Notes: generated from the letters alone by a model not told the origin. Numbered from the stretch's first letter, positions 1 to 9,067 are shown. The stretch: DNA of 64,000 nt from an uncultured Algibacter sp. (GCA_947502405.1 CANMZT010000001.1:186001-250000); one strand, 5' to 3'. Made by a program: numbers and translations.

Positions 1-197
1 ATAAAGATTCTGTTGTTAAACATATAGATTCTAAGGTTTATCAGGATTTGTTAGATCAAGGAATTATTGCTGATGGTATGCTTCCTAAGCTTGAGAATTG
101 TTTTGATGCTTTAAAAAATGGCGTTCATAACATAAACATGGGTAACACATCGATGTTGACTCAAGTAAATGATAATTTTACAACAATAACATTATAA
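1..197 (+). CDS. argB: Acetylglutamate kinase, C-terminal fragment
   Basis: The window opens inside a gene whose frame runs from base 3 to a TAA at 195-197. About 64 residues are visible, including an LDQGIIADGMLPKLENC stretch and a GVHNINMGNTSML-type end. This matches the C-terminus of acetylglutamate kinase, where the loop with DGMLPK is part of the nucleotide-binding half. The enzyme phosphorylates N-acetylglutamate (or, in many Bacteroidetes, N-succinylglutamate) in arginine synthesis. The deacylase gene starts one base after the stop, so the two are co-transcribed. The identification rests on the C-terminal motif and on argE-argH following; the N-terminus lies outside the window. Confidence 0.85.
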   Translation, partial: KDSVVKHIDSKVYQDLLDQGIIADGMLPKLENCFDALKNGVHNINMGNTSMLTQVNDNFTTITL

Positions 198-198
198 C

Positions 199-1266
199 AT
201 GGTGGTACAAGATTTAACAAATGAAGCGATATCACTTTTAAAAAGGCTGATAGAAACACAATCGTTTTCTTCTGAAGAGGATGTTACTGCATCGCATATT
301 GAAGATTGGTTTAAGAACTATGATATTGACTATAAGCGCACCAAAAACAATGTTTGGGCAGTTAATAAATATTTTGAAGAGGGCAAACCAACATTATTGT
401 TAAACTCGCATCATGATACGGTTAAACCAAATTCTGCGTACACTAACGATCCATTTAACGCATTTGTGGAAGATGGCAAGTTATATGGTCTAGGGAGTAA
501 CGATGCTGGAGGTTGTTTGGTGTCTTTAATAGCAACATTTACATATTTTTATAATCACGAGAATTTAAAATATAATTTAATTATTGTCGCTTCCGCGGAA
601 GAGGAAAGTAGTGGTCCTAACGGGTTAAATAGTATGTTGTCTATCATCCCGAAAGTTGATGTGGCAATCGTTGGAGAACCTACTTTAATGAATCTTGCAG
701 TAGCTGAAAAAGGTTTAGTGGTTTTTGAAGCGGTTATAGAGGGTACACCAAGTCATGCGGCACATCCAAATGATAATAACGCCATTTATAATACGATTGA
801 CGCCTTACAATGGTTTAAAGATTTTAAGTTTGAAAAAGGTTCTAAGGCTTTAGGTGATGTAAAGTTAACGGTAACACAAATTAGTGCAGGCTCGCAACAT
901 AACGTGGTTCCTGGGCATGTAGATTTGGTTATTGATGTTCGTGTGAATGATGCGTATAGTAATGCTGAAATTGCAGAAATTTTACAAGAAAAAGCTCCGG
1001 TTACTAAAATTACACCACGTAGTTTACGGTTAAACTCATCATCCATTCCTGTAGAACATGATTTAGTAAAAGCAGGAATAGCAATGGGAAGAACAACTTA
1101 TGGGTCGCCAACATTATCAGACCAAGCTGCGTTATCTTGTCCAAGTTTAAAATTAGGACCAGGAGATAGCACACGTTCGCATTCGGCAGATGAATTTATT
1201 TATGTAAACGAAATAGAAGAAGGTATTAAAATATATGTTGAATTGTTAAACCGTGTTATCGTTTAG
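199..1266 (+). CDS. argE: M20 family peptidase, acetylornithine deacetylase-like (ArgE)
   Basis: This 355-residue protein is an M20 metallo-hydrolase. Metal-binding motifs are visible: SHHDTV at residues 70-75, GLGSNDAGG around 98-105 with the bridging Asp, and the EEE triplet near 135. The lid-domain loop with AAHP is around residue 188. In this operon position it should remove the acyl group from N-acyl-ornithine or N-acyl-citrulline. Bacteroidetes often use succinylated intermediates, and the sequence alone cannot tell which acyl group is used. The ATG follows the argB stop with one base between, and argH follows after an 88-base gap carrying an inverted-repeat element. Confidence 0.88.
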   Translation: MVVQDLTNEAISLLKRLIETQSFSSEEDVTASHIEDWFKNYDIDYKRTKNNVWAVNKYFEEGKPTLLLNSHHDTVKPNSAYTNDPFNAFVEDGKLYGLGSNDAGGCLVSLIATFTYFYNHENLKYNLIIVASAEEESSGPNGLNSMLSIIPKVDVAIVGEPTLMNLAVAEKGLVVFEAVIEGTPSHAAHPNDNNAIYNTIDALQWFKDFKFEKGSKALGDVKLTVTQISAGSQHNVVPGHVDLVIDVRVNDAYSNAEIAEILQEKAPVTKITPRSLRLNSSSIPVEHDLVKAGIAMGRTTYGSPTLSDQAALSCPSLKLGPGDSTRSHSADEFIYVNEIEEGIKIYVELLNRVIV

Positions 1267-1271
1267 CAGTT

Positions 1272-1343
1272 CTGTCATTCCTGCGAAGGCAGGAATCCAA
1301 GAAATAAAACAAAATAAATTTCCGCCTTCGCGGAAATGACAAA
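1272..1343. repeat. Miniature inverted-repeat element in the argE-argH gap
   Basis: The gap begins with GTCATTCCTGCGAAGGCAGG and ends with CCGCCTTCGCGGAAATGAC. The outer words GTCATT and AATGAC are inverted copies, and each half contains its own small hairpin (CCTGCGAAGGCAGG and CCGCCTTCGCGG). The layout, small inverted-repeat ends around a short AT-rich core, is that of a miniature non-coding element. It could act as an attenuating hairpin within the arg operon. Confidence 0.6.
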
Positions 1344-1354
1344 AAAACTTTAAA

Positions 1355-2629
1355 ATGAAACTCTGGGACAAAGGCATATCAATCGATAAAAAAATAGAAC
1401 AGTTTACTGTTGGAAACGACCGTGAAATTGATATTCATATTGCAAAGTATGATGTTATAGCATCTAAAGCACATGCTAAAATGCTTCAAAAAATCGGGAT
1501 TATCACTGTTGAAGAATTGGTTGATTTATTAAGAGGATTAAAAACCTTAGAGTCACAAATTGAAGACGGTACATTTGTTATCGATGAGCAGTTTGAAGAT
1601 GTGCATTCTAAAATAGAGTTTGAGTTAACTAAATCTTTAGGCGAAGTTGGAAAAAAAATCCATACGGCGCGTTCAAGAAATGATCAAGTTCTTGTAGCTT
1701 GTCATTTATATTATAAGGATAACTTAAGTTTAATTAGAACTAAAACTAGAACACTTTTTGATACGCTTTTAAACTTATCCGACACTTATAAAGACAAGGT
1801 TTTACCAGGTTATACGCACTTACAAGTGGCAATGCCATCATCATTTGGTTTATGGTTTTCTGCTTATGCAGAGTTAATGATTGATGATGTTTTTTTATTG
1901 GATGCCGCTATTAAAACAGTAGACCAAAACCCTTTAGGTTCTGCGGCTGGTTACGGAAGTTCATTTCCTATTGATAGAGAATTAACAACCAAAGAAATGG
2001 ACTTTGCTACATTAAAATACAATGTGGTGGCAGCACAAATGGGACGTGGTAAAAACGAACGTACTATTGCTGCGGCTTTGGGGAGTTTGTGTAATACATT
2101 ATCCCGTTTTGCTATGGATGTTTGTTTATATATGAGTCAGAATTTTGGCTTTATCTCATTCCCTGATGAATTAACTACGGGCAGTAGTATTATGCCACAT
2201 AAAAAGAATCCTGATGTATTTGAATTGATTCGCGGAAAGTGTAACAAAATACAAGCGTTACAAGGTGAAATGGTTTTAATTACTAATAATCTGCCAAGTG
2301 GCTACCACAGAGATTATCAATTATTGAAAGAAAACATGATTGCTGCTTTTGAGGAGTTAAAAGATATTTTGGATATTTTTAATTACTCCATTCAACAAAT
2401 TATCGTGAAAGATGTGGATATTCATGATGATAAATACAAATACTTATTTACTGTAGATAATATAAATACGTTGGTTGTTGAAGGGCAAAGTTTTAGAGAA
2501 GCTTATCAAAAAATTGGAGGACAAGTGCAAGATGGTACTTATGTTCCTGATACTTCTAAAAAACACACGCACGTTGGTAGTATTCATAATTTAAGTTTGG
2601 ATAAGATTAGAGCTAAGTTTCCCAAGTAA
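1355..2629 (+). CDS. argH: Argininosuccinate lyase
   Basis: This 424-residue cytosolic enzyme splits argininosuccinate into arginine and fumarate, the last step of arginine synthesis. The superfamily signature GSSIMPHKKNPD lies at residues 276-287 and contains the flexible loop with the catalytic Ser. HTARSRNDQV at 103-112 and GYTHLQ near 152-157 are the other conserved blocks. It is shorter than the roughly 460-residue E. coli protein, mainly at the C-terminus. It is the last gene of the arginine operon, since the next gene is on the opposite strand. Confidence 0.96.
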   Translation: MKLWDKGISIDKKIEQFTVGNDREIDIHIAKYDVIASKAHAKMLQKIGIITVEELVDLLRGLKTLESQIEDGTFVIDEQFEDVHSKIEFELTKSLGEVGKKIHTARSRNDQVLVACHLYYKDNLSLIRTKTRTLFDTLLNLSDTYKDKVLPGYTHLQVAMPSSFGLWFSAYAELMIDDVFLLDAAIKTVDQNPLGSAAGYGSSFPIDRELTTKEMDFATLKYNVVAAQMGRGKNERTIAAALGSLCNTLSRFAMDVCLYMSQNFGFISFPDELTTGSSIMPHKKNPDVFELIRGKCNKIQALQGEMVLITNNLPSGYHRDYQLLKENMIAAFEELKDILDIFNYSIQQIIVKDVDIHDDKYKYLFTVDNINTLVVEGQSFREAYQKIGGQVQDGTYVPDTSKKHTHVGSIHNLSLDKIRAKFPK

Positions 2630-2659
2630 TTTTAAGCAAATCAACTTACTAACTTTTAT

Positions 2660-3394
2660 TTATTTAGAAACAGCTGCTGCTGCACCAATAATACCTGCAT
2701 GATTACCAAGTTCTGCTGGCTTTACAGGTGTTTCTATTCTGATTTGTTTTTCATACTTATCGAAATGTTTTGAGACGCCACCGCCCAAAATGATTAAATC
2801 TGGACAAACAATGGTCTCTACCAATTCTAAGAATGTATTTAACCGTTTTCCCCATTCAGTAAAGCTTAAGTCTTCTTTTTTACGGATGGAATCTGCGGTA
2901 TAATGTTCTATTTTTTTATATTTTTTGTAGGGTATTTGTCCAAGTTCAGAATTAGGAATAAGTTTACCGTTAAAAAATGCGCCACTTCCTATGCCAGTGC
3001 CAACGGTTATCATGAGCACTAAACCTTGTTCATTTTTACCGATACCATAATTTATAACTGCATAACCAGCAGCATCAGCATCATTTATAACAGTAACAGG
3101 TAAGCCGCAAGCATCCGAGAATAGTTTTTGTATATCTAAATTTAACCACGATTTGTTGAGGTTGCTCACAGATTTACAAACACCATGTTTTACAATAGTT
3201 GGGAAGCCACAGCCTACAGGACCGTTATAATCAAAGTGATTTGTAATTTCCTTAAATACTTTGGCCATTTCTTCGGGTTTGCGAGATGCTGGCGTAGGGA
3301 TTCTAAAACGTTCGGTTACGAGCTCACCAGTTTCTATATTTACTAGGCCTCCTTTCATGCCTGAACCTCCAATATCTATTCCTAAAATTTCCAT
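2660..3394 (-). CDS. ROK family kinase, polyphosphate glucokinase-like
   Basis: A 244-residue ROK-family protein. The N-terminal phosphate loop GIDIGGSGMKGG (residues 5-16) and the NDADAAG motif that positions the catalytic Asp are present, as is a glycine-rich GTGIGSGAFFNG loop. The short length, without the usual ROK zinc-binding CxCxxxxC motif, fits the polyphosphate/ATP-glucomannokinase subgroup, which phosphorylates glucose with polyphosphate or ATP. The gene stands alone, convergent with argH (30 bases between stops). Phosphate donor and sugar cannot be read from the sequence. Confidence 0.8.
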   Translation of the reverse strand: MEILGIDIGGSGMKGGLVNIETGELVTERFRIPTPASRKPEEMAKVFKEITNHFDYNGPVGCGFPTIVKHGVCKSVSNLNKSWLNLDIQKLFSDACGLPVTVINDADAAGYAVINYGIGKNEQGLVLMITVGTGIGSGAFFNGKLIPNSELGQIPYKKYKKIEHYTADSIRKKEDLSFTEWGKRLNTFLELVETIVCPDLIILGGGVSKHFDKYEKQIRIETPVKPAELGNHAGIIGAAAAVSK

Positions 3395-3462
3395 TTGTTT
3401 TGGTTGTGTACATTCAAATGTACTAAAAAGATAGTTTTGATGTGCTACCTTGGCAGATAAAA

Positions 3463-3560
3463 CCGCGTTAGGGATAGCAGTGGAAAGCCCACAGCTTTTG
3501 CGCCTTAGCGCACAAGCGAGGACTTGTAACGAATAGCCCGACCCTTGTGGTAACGCCCAA
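3463..3560 (+). repeat. Dispersed intergenic repeat, copy 1 (subtype A)
   Basis: One of nine copies in this window of a roughly 90-160 bp element. It starts at GCGTTAGGGAT (3465) and ends with AAGCCCGACCC/TTGTGGTAACGCCC at 3558, so the ends GCGTTA and TAACGC are inverted. Subtype A copies carry GTGGAAAGCCCACAGC and GCGAGGACTTGTAACG in the middle. It lies between the ROK kinase gene and the leuB terminator, and no open frame is conserved between copies. Confidence 0.8.
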
Positions 3561-3587
3561 ATAAAAATTTTAAAAATAGGATATTAA

Positions 3588-3615
3588 AAAAGCGCATTTG
3601 TTACAATGCGCTTTT
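3588..3615. terminator. Bidirectional rho-independent terminator after leuB
   Basis: A perfect 11-bp hairpin, AAAAGCGCATT at 3588-3598 and AATGCGCTTTT at 3605-3615, with a 6-base loop. A-runs and T-runs flank it on both strands. It lies 58 bases past the leuB stop on the minus strand and should end the leuA-leuB transcript. Confidence 0.85.
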
Positions 3616-3672
3616 AAGGACACTCCTGAAAAAAATGTAAAGTTTAATTTGTTTGGTGACTAACTCAAATAA

Positions 3673-4791
3673 TTAAATAATCGTGGATTGCCCTAAATGT
3701 ATATTAGTAAAGTTTAGATTAGTTTCATCTGGATTTTGTATAAAATCTTCTATAAAATCGCCCACTTTTGTTGTGGTTATATTGTCGTATTTGGTGTTTA
3801 AATCTGGTGTGGTAATGTGCAGTTTTAGCGATTTATCTACACCTTCTCTTACCAATGCGGCTTCTTCATAAAGCCCGAAATGATCGAGTAACATGGCCGC
3901 TGATAAAATGGAAGCTATTGGGTTGGCAATACCTTTGTTTGCTGCTTTGGTGTAAGCTCCATGGATAGGTTCAAACATGGCATGTTTATCACCAATTGAT
4001 GCAGACGCTAACAATCCAATAGAACCTACAATAACACTGGCTTCTTCTGATAGAATATCGCCAAACATATTTTCGGTTAAAATAACATCAAATTGCCTTG
4101 GTTTTATAATGAGTTCCATGGCCGCATTATCGATGTACATGTAGTTAACCTTCACGTTTGGATATTGCGGTGCAATTTCTTTTACCACACGTCTCCATAG
4201 GCGTGAGCTTTCTAGTACGTTAGCTTTATCAACAAGTGTTAGTTTACGTTTTCTCGACAAGGCAGCTTTAAAAGCTTGGTGTGCGATACGTTCAATTTCA
4301 AAACGTTCGTATTTACAAACATCTGAAGCAATGTTGCCATCATCACTTAAATAGCGCTCACCAAAATAAATACCGCCTGTTAACTCACGATATATAAGAA
4401 TGTTAGTGTCTTTAATTTGCTTAATTTTAAGTGAAGATTTGTTTAATAAATCTTCATAGGCAATAATGGGTCTTATGTTGGTGTGTAAGCCAAGTTCTTT
4501 ACGGATTCCGAGAAGTCCTTGTTCTGGACGTATTTTGGCATCAGGGTCTTCATCATACCTTGTATCTCCAATGGCACCAAATAAAACAGCATCTGCTTTT
4601 TTGCACATGCTTATAGTTTCTTCTGGTAATGGATGTCCTGTTTTGTCAATTGCACTGGCTCCAATCAACCCTTTTTGAAATGTAAATATGTGGTTAAATT
4701 CCATGGCTATAGCTCTCAAAACCTTTACGGCTTGTGAAGTAACCTCTGGACCTATACCATCGCCTTGTAAAAGGGCAATATTTAATTTCAT
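3673..4791 (-). CDS. leuB: 3-isopropylmalate dehydrogenase
   Basis: A 372-residue NAD-dependent beta-decarboxylating dehydrogenase that oxidises 3-isopropylmalate to 2-oxoisocaproate in leucine synthesis. LLQGDGIGPEV at the N-terminus is the NAD-binding start. The catalytic Tyr is in the RELTGGIYFGER block, the Lys is in LVDKANVLESSRLWR, and the metal-binding Asp residues are in NMFGDILSEEASVIVGSIGL. The GSAPDI loop of isocitrate dehydrogenases is replaced here by the leucine-type EPIHGAY motif. It follows leuA after 46 bases on the same strand. leuC and leuD are not in this window. Confidence 0.95.
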   Translation of the reverse strand: MKLNIALLQGDGIGPEVTSQAVKVLRAIAMEFNHIFTFQKGLIGASAIDKTGHPLPEETISMCKKADAVLFGAIGDTRYDEDPDAKIRPEQGLLGIRKELGLHTNIRPIIAYEDLLNKSSLKIKQIKDTNILIYRELTGGIYFGERYLSDDGNIASDVCKYERFEIERIAHQAFKAALSRKRKLTLVDKANVLESSRLWRRVVKEIAPQYPNVKVNYMYIDNAAMELIIKPRQFDVILTENMFGDILSEEASVIVGSIGLLASASIGDKHAMFEPIHGAYTKAANKGIANPIASILSAAMLLDHFGLYEEAALVREGVDKSLKLHITTPDLNTKYDNITTTKVGDFIEDFIQNPDETNLNFTNIHLGQSTII

Positions 4792-4837
4792 CAGTTTTGT
4801 TTTTGTTATTTCCTAAAAGTCGGAAATCATTTTTTGT

Positions 4838-6013
4838 TTAAGCAGAAGTAATCTCGTTGTATACCTTGCTGTTTTCTATTATTTGATGGATATCGTTATC
4901 ATCAACTTCTTTTTTCTTATCAGCAAAATCTAGGAAATTCGTGTAGATTTCATCCAATTGAAGCTTAGTTAATTCGTATCCAATATTTTTTGCTCTATAG
5001 GCTAGTGCCGCTCTTCCGCTTCTTGCTGTTAACACAATAGCAGATTCTGTTACACCAACATCTTTAGGGTCTATAATTTCATAAGTTTCACGATTTTTTA
5101 TTACACCGTCCTGATGGATTCCAGAACTATGCGCAAATGCATTAGCACCAACAATAGCCTTGTTTGGTTGCGTGTAAATACCCATACTATCTGATACTAA
5201 TTGACTAATGCCGTATAACATCTCGGTTTGAATACCAGTATCAAGATTTAAATAAGGGTGTTGTTTTAAAATCATTACCACTTCCTCTAAAGCGGTATTT
5301 CCAGCACGCTCACCAATACCATTAATTGTACATTCAATTTGACGCGCACCATTTATTACACCTTCAATAGAGTTAGCCGTAGCTAATCCTAAATCGTTGT
5401 GACAGTGGCAAGATAAAATAGCCTTATCAATCCCTTTTACGTTTTCTTTTAGGTATTTAATTTTTGCACCATATTCGTGAGGAAGACAATAGCCCGTGGT
5501 ATCTGGGATATTTAAAACTGTTGCTCCAGCTTTAATAACTGCTTCGCAAACTCTAGCTAAATAGGCGTTATCTGTTCTACCAGCATCTTCGGCATAAAAC
5601 TCTACATCTTCAACAAACGATTTCGCATAACTCACAGCTTTAACTGCACGTTCTATAATAGCTTCTTGAGTGGATTTAAATTTAAATTTTATATGAGATT
5701 CCGATGTACCAATTCCAGTGTGGATTCTAGCAGTTTTAGCATGTTTTAATGCTTGTCCAGCTACTTTTATGTCATTTTCAACCGAGCGTGTTAAACCACA
5801 AACCGTAGCATGCTTTACTATTTTAGAAATTTCTTCAACTGATTTAAAATCTCCAGGACTTGACACAGGGAAACCAGCTTCAATAATATCTACACCTAAT
5901 AAATCAAGTTGTTCAGCAATAACTAATTTTTGCTCAGTGTTCAGCTTACAACCAGGGACTTGCTCACCGTCTCTTAGTGTTGTATCGAAAATTTGGACTT
6001 TATTATCAGACAT
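4838..6013 (-). CDS. leuA: 2-isopropylmalate synthase, short form
   Basis: A 391-residue member of the HMGL/DRE-TIM metallolyase family. [13 protein letters not shown] at residues 9-21 holds the metal-binding Asp and catalytic Arg, and [14 protein letters not shown] holds the metal-binding His pair. [12 protein letters not shown]-type residues appear here as [10 protein letters not shown]. It condenses acetyl-CoA with 2-oxoisovalerate. The protein ends soon after the accessory helical region, so it lacks the roughly 120-residue LeuA regulatory domain that binds leucine in the longer enzymes. It is the first gene of the leuA-leuB unit, divergent from the gene at 6163. Confidence 0.92.
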   Translation of the reverse strand: MSDNKVQIFDTTLRDGEQVPGCKLNTEQKLVIAEQLDLLGVDIIEAGFPVSSPGDFKSVEEISKIVKHATVCGLTRSVENDIKVAGQALKHAKTARIHTGIGTSESHIKFKFKSTQEAIIERAVKAVSYAKSFVEDVEFYAEDAGRTDNAYLARVCEAVIKAGATVLNIPDTTGYCLPHEYGAKIKYLKENVKGIDKAILSCHCHNDLGLATANSIEGVINGARQIECTINGIGERAGNTALEEVVMILKQHPYLNLDTGIQTEMLYGISQLVSDSMGIYTQPNKAIVGANAFAHSSGIHQDGVIKNRETYEIIDPKDVGVTESAIVLTARSGRAALAYRAKNIGYELTKLQLDEIYTNFLDFADKKKEVDDNDIHQIIENSKVYNEITSA

Positions 6014-6060
6014 TTATTAAAATATATTTTCTTATTCTTATACGAATTTATATTTTGGTT

Positions 6061-6096
6061 TCGTAAAAGCTACTATTCATCTCATTTTTTTTACGA
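6061..6096 (-). promoter_or_regulatory. Inverted repeat in the leuA upstream region
   Basis: TCGTAAAA at 6061-6068 and TTTTACGA at 6089-6096 form an 8-bp perfect inverted repeat with a 20-base spacer, about 50-85 bases upstream of the leuA start on the minus strand. It could be an operator or an RNA hairpin in the leuA leader. No leader peptide rich in Leu codons was found here, so a leucine attenuator of the pheA type is not supported. Confidence 0.35.
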
Positions 6097-6162
6097 TGTT
6101 TAACCAAGGTATTTGGGGTTTAAATAGCTGAAAATCAGAACAATGATACTTATTTTGTGACT

Positions 6163-7707
6163 ATGACAAAAGAGCAAAAAGATAATTTATTCATATTAAT
6201 AAAATCATTGTCTAAATCTGAAAAAAGACAATTCAAACTTTATGTGGGTAGATTGGGGGTTAATGAGGAATCAAAATTCTTGAAACTCTTTAATATTCTT
6301 GACAAACTTTCGGTTTACGATGAAGCGGTAATTCTCAAAAAAGGTATTGTTAAAAAACAACAACTTTCAAACTTAAAAGCGCATTTATACAAGCAGATTT
6401 TAATCAGTTTGCGTTTAAATCCATCACATCAAGATATCCGGATTCAAATCCGTGAACAACTCGATTTTGCAACCATTTTATATCATAAAGGTCTTTACAA
6501 ACAAAGTTTAAAAATTCTAGATAAAGCTAAAAATTTGGCTATTTCAAATGAGGAGAAAAATGTGGCGTATGAGATTGTAGAACTTGAAAAGATAATTGAG
6601 TCTCAGTATATTACCAGAAGTATCAGTAATCGAGCAGATGAGTTAACTATTCAAGCCAAAGAGCTGAGTTTACAAAATGTTTTAGCCAGTAAACTATCTA
6701 ATTTATCACTGCAATTATACGGTTTGTTTTTAAAAACGGGCTATGTAAAGAATGATGAGGAATTCCAAATTATAAATAAGTACTACCATGATAGATTGCC
6801 AAAATACGATATCAACAAACTTGGTTTTCGTGAAAAATTGTGGCTATACAAAGCAAAATTATGGTATAGTTTTTTAACCGTAGACTTTCTTTCTTGTTAC
6901 AAATTTGCTTCAAAATGGGTAGATTTATTCTACGAAAATAAAGATATGATAAAGCTAAACCCTGTCTTTTTCCTTCGTGGGAACCATTATTTATTAGAAG
7001 CTTTATTTTACTTGCGGCAGTATGGTAAGTTCAAAGAAACTTTATCAAAACTTGAAACTATAACTCAGGAAAAATGGTTTCCCTTGGATGATAATAATGA
7101 GTCTTTAGCCTTTCTATACATCTATAACAATAAGTTTAACTTGCACTTTATTGAAGGTAGCTTTGTCGACGGTTTACATTTAATCGATGAGGTTTTAGAA
7201 AAGCTAAAAAACTATAAAAACCGTATAGACGAGCATCACATTATGGTGTTTTATTACAAAATGGCCAGTATGTATTTTGGAGCTGGTGACAGTCGAAAAT
7301 GCATCTACTATCTCGATAAAATTATAAGTAATAAATCGTTGCAAATGCGTGAAGATTTGCTCTGTTTTTCTAGAATATTAAATTTGGTGGCTCATTACGA
7401 GGCAGGTTTAGATTATAATTTGGATGTGTTGATTCGAAGTACCTACAAGTTCCTAATTAAAATGGAAGACCTCTACGAAGTGCAAAAAGAGTTCATTAAA
7501 TTTCTACGAGGTTTGGGCGACATATACCCGCATGAAGTAAAGGGCGAATTTACCAAGTTGCATAAAAAACTTAAAGAGTTTGAGAACGACCCGTACCAAA
7601 GTCGTGCATTCTTGTATCTAGATATTATTTCATGGCTAGAATCGAAGATAGAAAACAGACCCATTGGCGACATTATCCGCGATAAATTTAAAGCAACAAC
7701 TGTGTAG
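6163..7707 (+). CDS. Uncharacterised helical-repeat protein
   Basis: This 514-residue protein is not recognised by name. It has no signal peptide or membrane segment, is rich in Lys, Leu and Tyr, and consists of successive amphipathic helices (for example around residues 15-60 and 95-130, with TPR-like FxxGxYxxSLxxLDxA spacing). That suggests a cytosolic TPR/alpha-solenoid scaffold. Conserved alpha-helical proteins of this size and composition are common as single genes in Flavobacteriaceae. A GTG two codons earlier (6157) is also possible; the ATG at 6163 gives the start MTKEQKDN and is preferred. It is divergent from leuA. Confidence 0.7.
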   Translation: MTKEQKDNLFILIKSLSKSEKRQFKLYVGRLGVNEESKFLKLFNILDKLSVYDEAVILKKGIVKKQQLSNLKAHLYKQILISLRLNPSHQDIRIQIREQLDFATILYHKGLYKQSLKILDKAKNLAISNEEKNVAYEIVELEKIIESQYITRSISNRADELTIQAKELSLQNVLASKLSNLSLQLYGLFLKTGYVKNDEEFQIINKYYHDRLPKYDINKLGFREKLWLYKAKLWYSFLTVDFLSCYKFASKWVDLFYENKDMIKLNPVFFLRGNHYLLEALFYLRQYGKFKETLSKLETITQEKWFPLDDNNESLAFLYIYNNKFNLHFIEGSFVDGLHLIDEVLEKLKNYKNRIDEHHIMVFYYKMASMYFGAGDSRKCIYYLDKIISNKSLQMREDLLCFSRILNLVAHYEAGLDYNLDVLIRSTYKFLIKMEDLYEVQKEFIKFLRGLGDIYPHEVKGEFTKLHKKLKEFENDPYQSRAFLYLDIISWLESKIENRPIGDIIRDKFKATTV

Positions 7708-7715
7708 TTTTTTTA

Positions 7716-7804
7716 GGCGCAACCCACAAGGGGTCGGGCTTTCACTACTCAATCCCTCCTACGTCGGGGATTTCAAACATGCCGTTCAATCCCTTGCGTG
7801 GGGC
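7716..7804 (-). repeat. Dispersed intergenic repeat, copy 2 (subtype B, degenerate)
   Basis: Same family as the copy at 3463, in the opposite orientation: GGCGCAACCCACAAGGGGTC on the left and GCCGTTCAATCCCTTGCG on the right. It carries the subtype B middle (AATCCC..., GGGGATTTCAAACATGCC). Its terminal GCGTTA has drifted. It lies eight bases after the stop of the gene ending at 7707. Confidence 0.7.
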
Positions 7805-7863
7805 TTGTTTGCTTGAGTTTATGCTTTTACCGTTGTAAAGTGGTTTTCTGGGGAGGTTCGTTT

Positions 7864-7934
7864 AACGTGTTTGTATAAATTAGTTGCGAGGATTTTCGTA
7901 AGAAGGCGAGTGCTAGCAATCAATTATACACGTT
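7864..7934. repeat. Long imperfect hairpin overlapping a gene end
   Basis: AACGTG (7864-7869) pairs with CACGTT (7929-7934), TATAA (7874-7878) with TTATA (7924-7928), and TTGC (7884-7887) with GCAA (7916-7919), with unpaired bases on the left arm between blocks. The TAA stop of the minus-strand gene (TTA at 7924-7926) lies inside the right arm. Two stem boxes with extra-helical bases, joined to a gene stop codon, resemble the layout of integron-type recombination sites. No integrase is nearby and the canonical GTTRRRY core was not found, so the resemblance is only structural. Confidence 0.5.
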
Positions 7935-8991
7935 CTTGTGGTGCGTTATTATATAACTTAACAATGCTTTTAATTTCGAAATATTTGTATTCGTTATCGA
8001 TGATTCTTTTATAAATCTCAGGTTTGTCTTCAAATAACTCTAGATATTTTTCTTTTTTATCTACAGTAATAAATTTCTTGAAGTCTTTAGTCAAATAACT
8101 TTCTCCTTTATTTAAATCACGATACATTGAAATTTCTCCATCAATGATTTCAACAAGGTGTTTTAACTTTTTTTTTATTTGAATATTTTTATATGTTCTA
8201 TCATTAATTTTGAACTCAATTAATTCTCTAGGGTCATAGCTTGATTCTGTTTCGTTTTTTGAAATGAAATTGACTTTGTCACTTAAAATAAATCTTCCAT
8301 TCATTTTTATTGAACCAAAAATTGTATCTTTTTCTTTCTTTATTACATAACCTTGAGCATACCCGCTTTTTAATGTAGTATCTATGCGTTTTTCAAAGTC
8401 AGATTTATTATCGATTGAGATATTCGCTAAATCTACAAGTAACTCTATGTCCTCAAATGTATAATTGTTCTTTTTAATGAGTTTGTACAAAGTATGTTCT
8501 TTTCCTAAAATCTGATAAAAACTCCACTTGAAATTGGAAGAATAAAATTCCAATTGACCAGTACCTTGTATATCTCCAAATATATTGCTTATAAATCCAC
8601 TTCCTTTAATGTTCGTATCAACATCAATAGGATAAATTTTATCATTGTATTGTAGAAAAACTTTTCTTGTATAATTCAAAGTAAATCTCGATTTCAAATG
8701 TGATTCTTTGTAATATGAGACTTTACCTTTTTTTATTTCCAAAAGAAATTCTGGAATGCTTGTTTTGATAGATGCAAACTTGAAATATCCTCGCGTAAAA
8801 CCTTTAGCCTCATTTGCTCTAAACTTCTGTTTGCCATATTTGTTTTTTATGTAGACTGTTGTATTGGTTTTCCATTCAATTTTTCCATAAATAGTGTCGT
8901 TTTCATTTGTTACTAAATAATCTTGTGAAAAACAAAGGGATGTGAAAATCCCAAATATCAACACAATTATTGTTCGAAAATATTTATTCAT
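7924..8991 (-). CDS. Exported protein with two repeated beta modules, function unknown
   Basis: The ATG at 8989-8991 starts MNKYFRTIIVLIFGIFTSLCFSQ, a clear signal peptide cut after FSQ, so it is preferred over an in-frame ATG 26 codons upstream at 9069. The mature protein of about 330 residues has two related modules, one starting YLVTNENDTIYGKIEW and one starting GYVIKKEKDTIFGSIKM. Both have a DTIxGxI core followed by KF/KVNF strands. Proteins of this type are common but uncharacterised in Flavobacteriia. Hairpins bound the gene on both sides (7864-7934 and 9019-9067), and no neighbour shares its strand, suggesting a stand-alone inserted gene. Confidence 0.65.
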   Translation of the reverse strand: MNKYFRTIIVLIFGIFTSLCFSQDYLVTNENDTIYGKIEWKTNTTVYIKNKYGKQKFRANEAKGFTRGYFKFASIKTSIPEFLLEIKKGKVSYYKESHLKSRFTLNYTRKVFLQYNDKIYPIDVDTNIKGSGFISNIFGDIQGTGQLEFYSSNFKWSFYQILGKEHTLYKLIKKNNYTFEDIELLVDLANISIDNKSDFEKRIDTTLKSGYAQGYVIKKEKDTIFGSIKMNGRFILSDKVNFISKNETESSYDPRELIEFKINDRTYKNIQIKKKLKHLVEIIDGEISMYRDLNKGESYLTKDFKKFITVDKKEKYLELFEDKPEIYKRIIDNEYKYFEIKSIVKLYNNAPQERV

Positions 8992-9018
8992 AAATTTTTT
9001 AGATTTTCGTTTCGATGC

Positions 9019-9067
9019 GTTTGGTTTTAATGCACCACTATATATTGCTGGACATGCGCCACCAAAC
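9019..9067. repeat. Hairpin upstream of the exported-protein gene
   Basis: GTTTGGT at 9019-9025 and ACCAAAC at 9061-9067 are perfect inverted copies. The interior also contains related words (AATGCACCAC and GCTGGACATGCGCCAC). It lies directly upstream of the exported-protein start and is the other border of the suspected single-gene island 7805-9070. Confidence 0.45.

Noticed and set aside
6014-6156. Leucine attenuator before leuA
   Set aside because: Searched on the minus strand for a short Leu-rich frame with a terminator. Only ATG-AGA-TGA-type stubs and an inverted repeat without a T-run were found.
7864-7934. True integron attC site
   Set aside because: The hairpin has attC-like boxes and a stop codon inside, but there is no GTTRRRY core on the right, no integrase, and only one copy in the window. 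Reported only as a structural resemblance.
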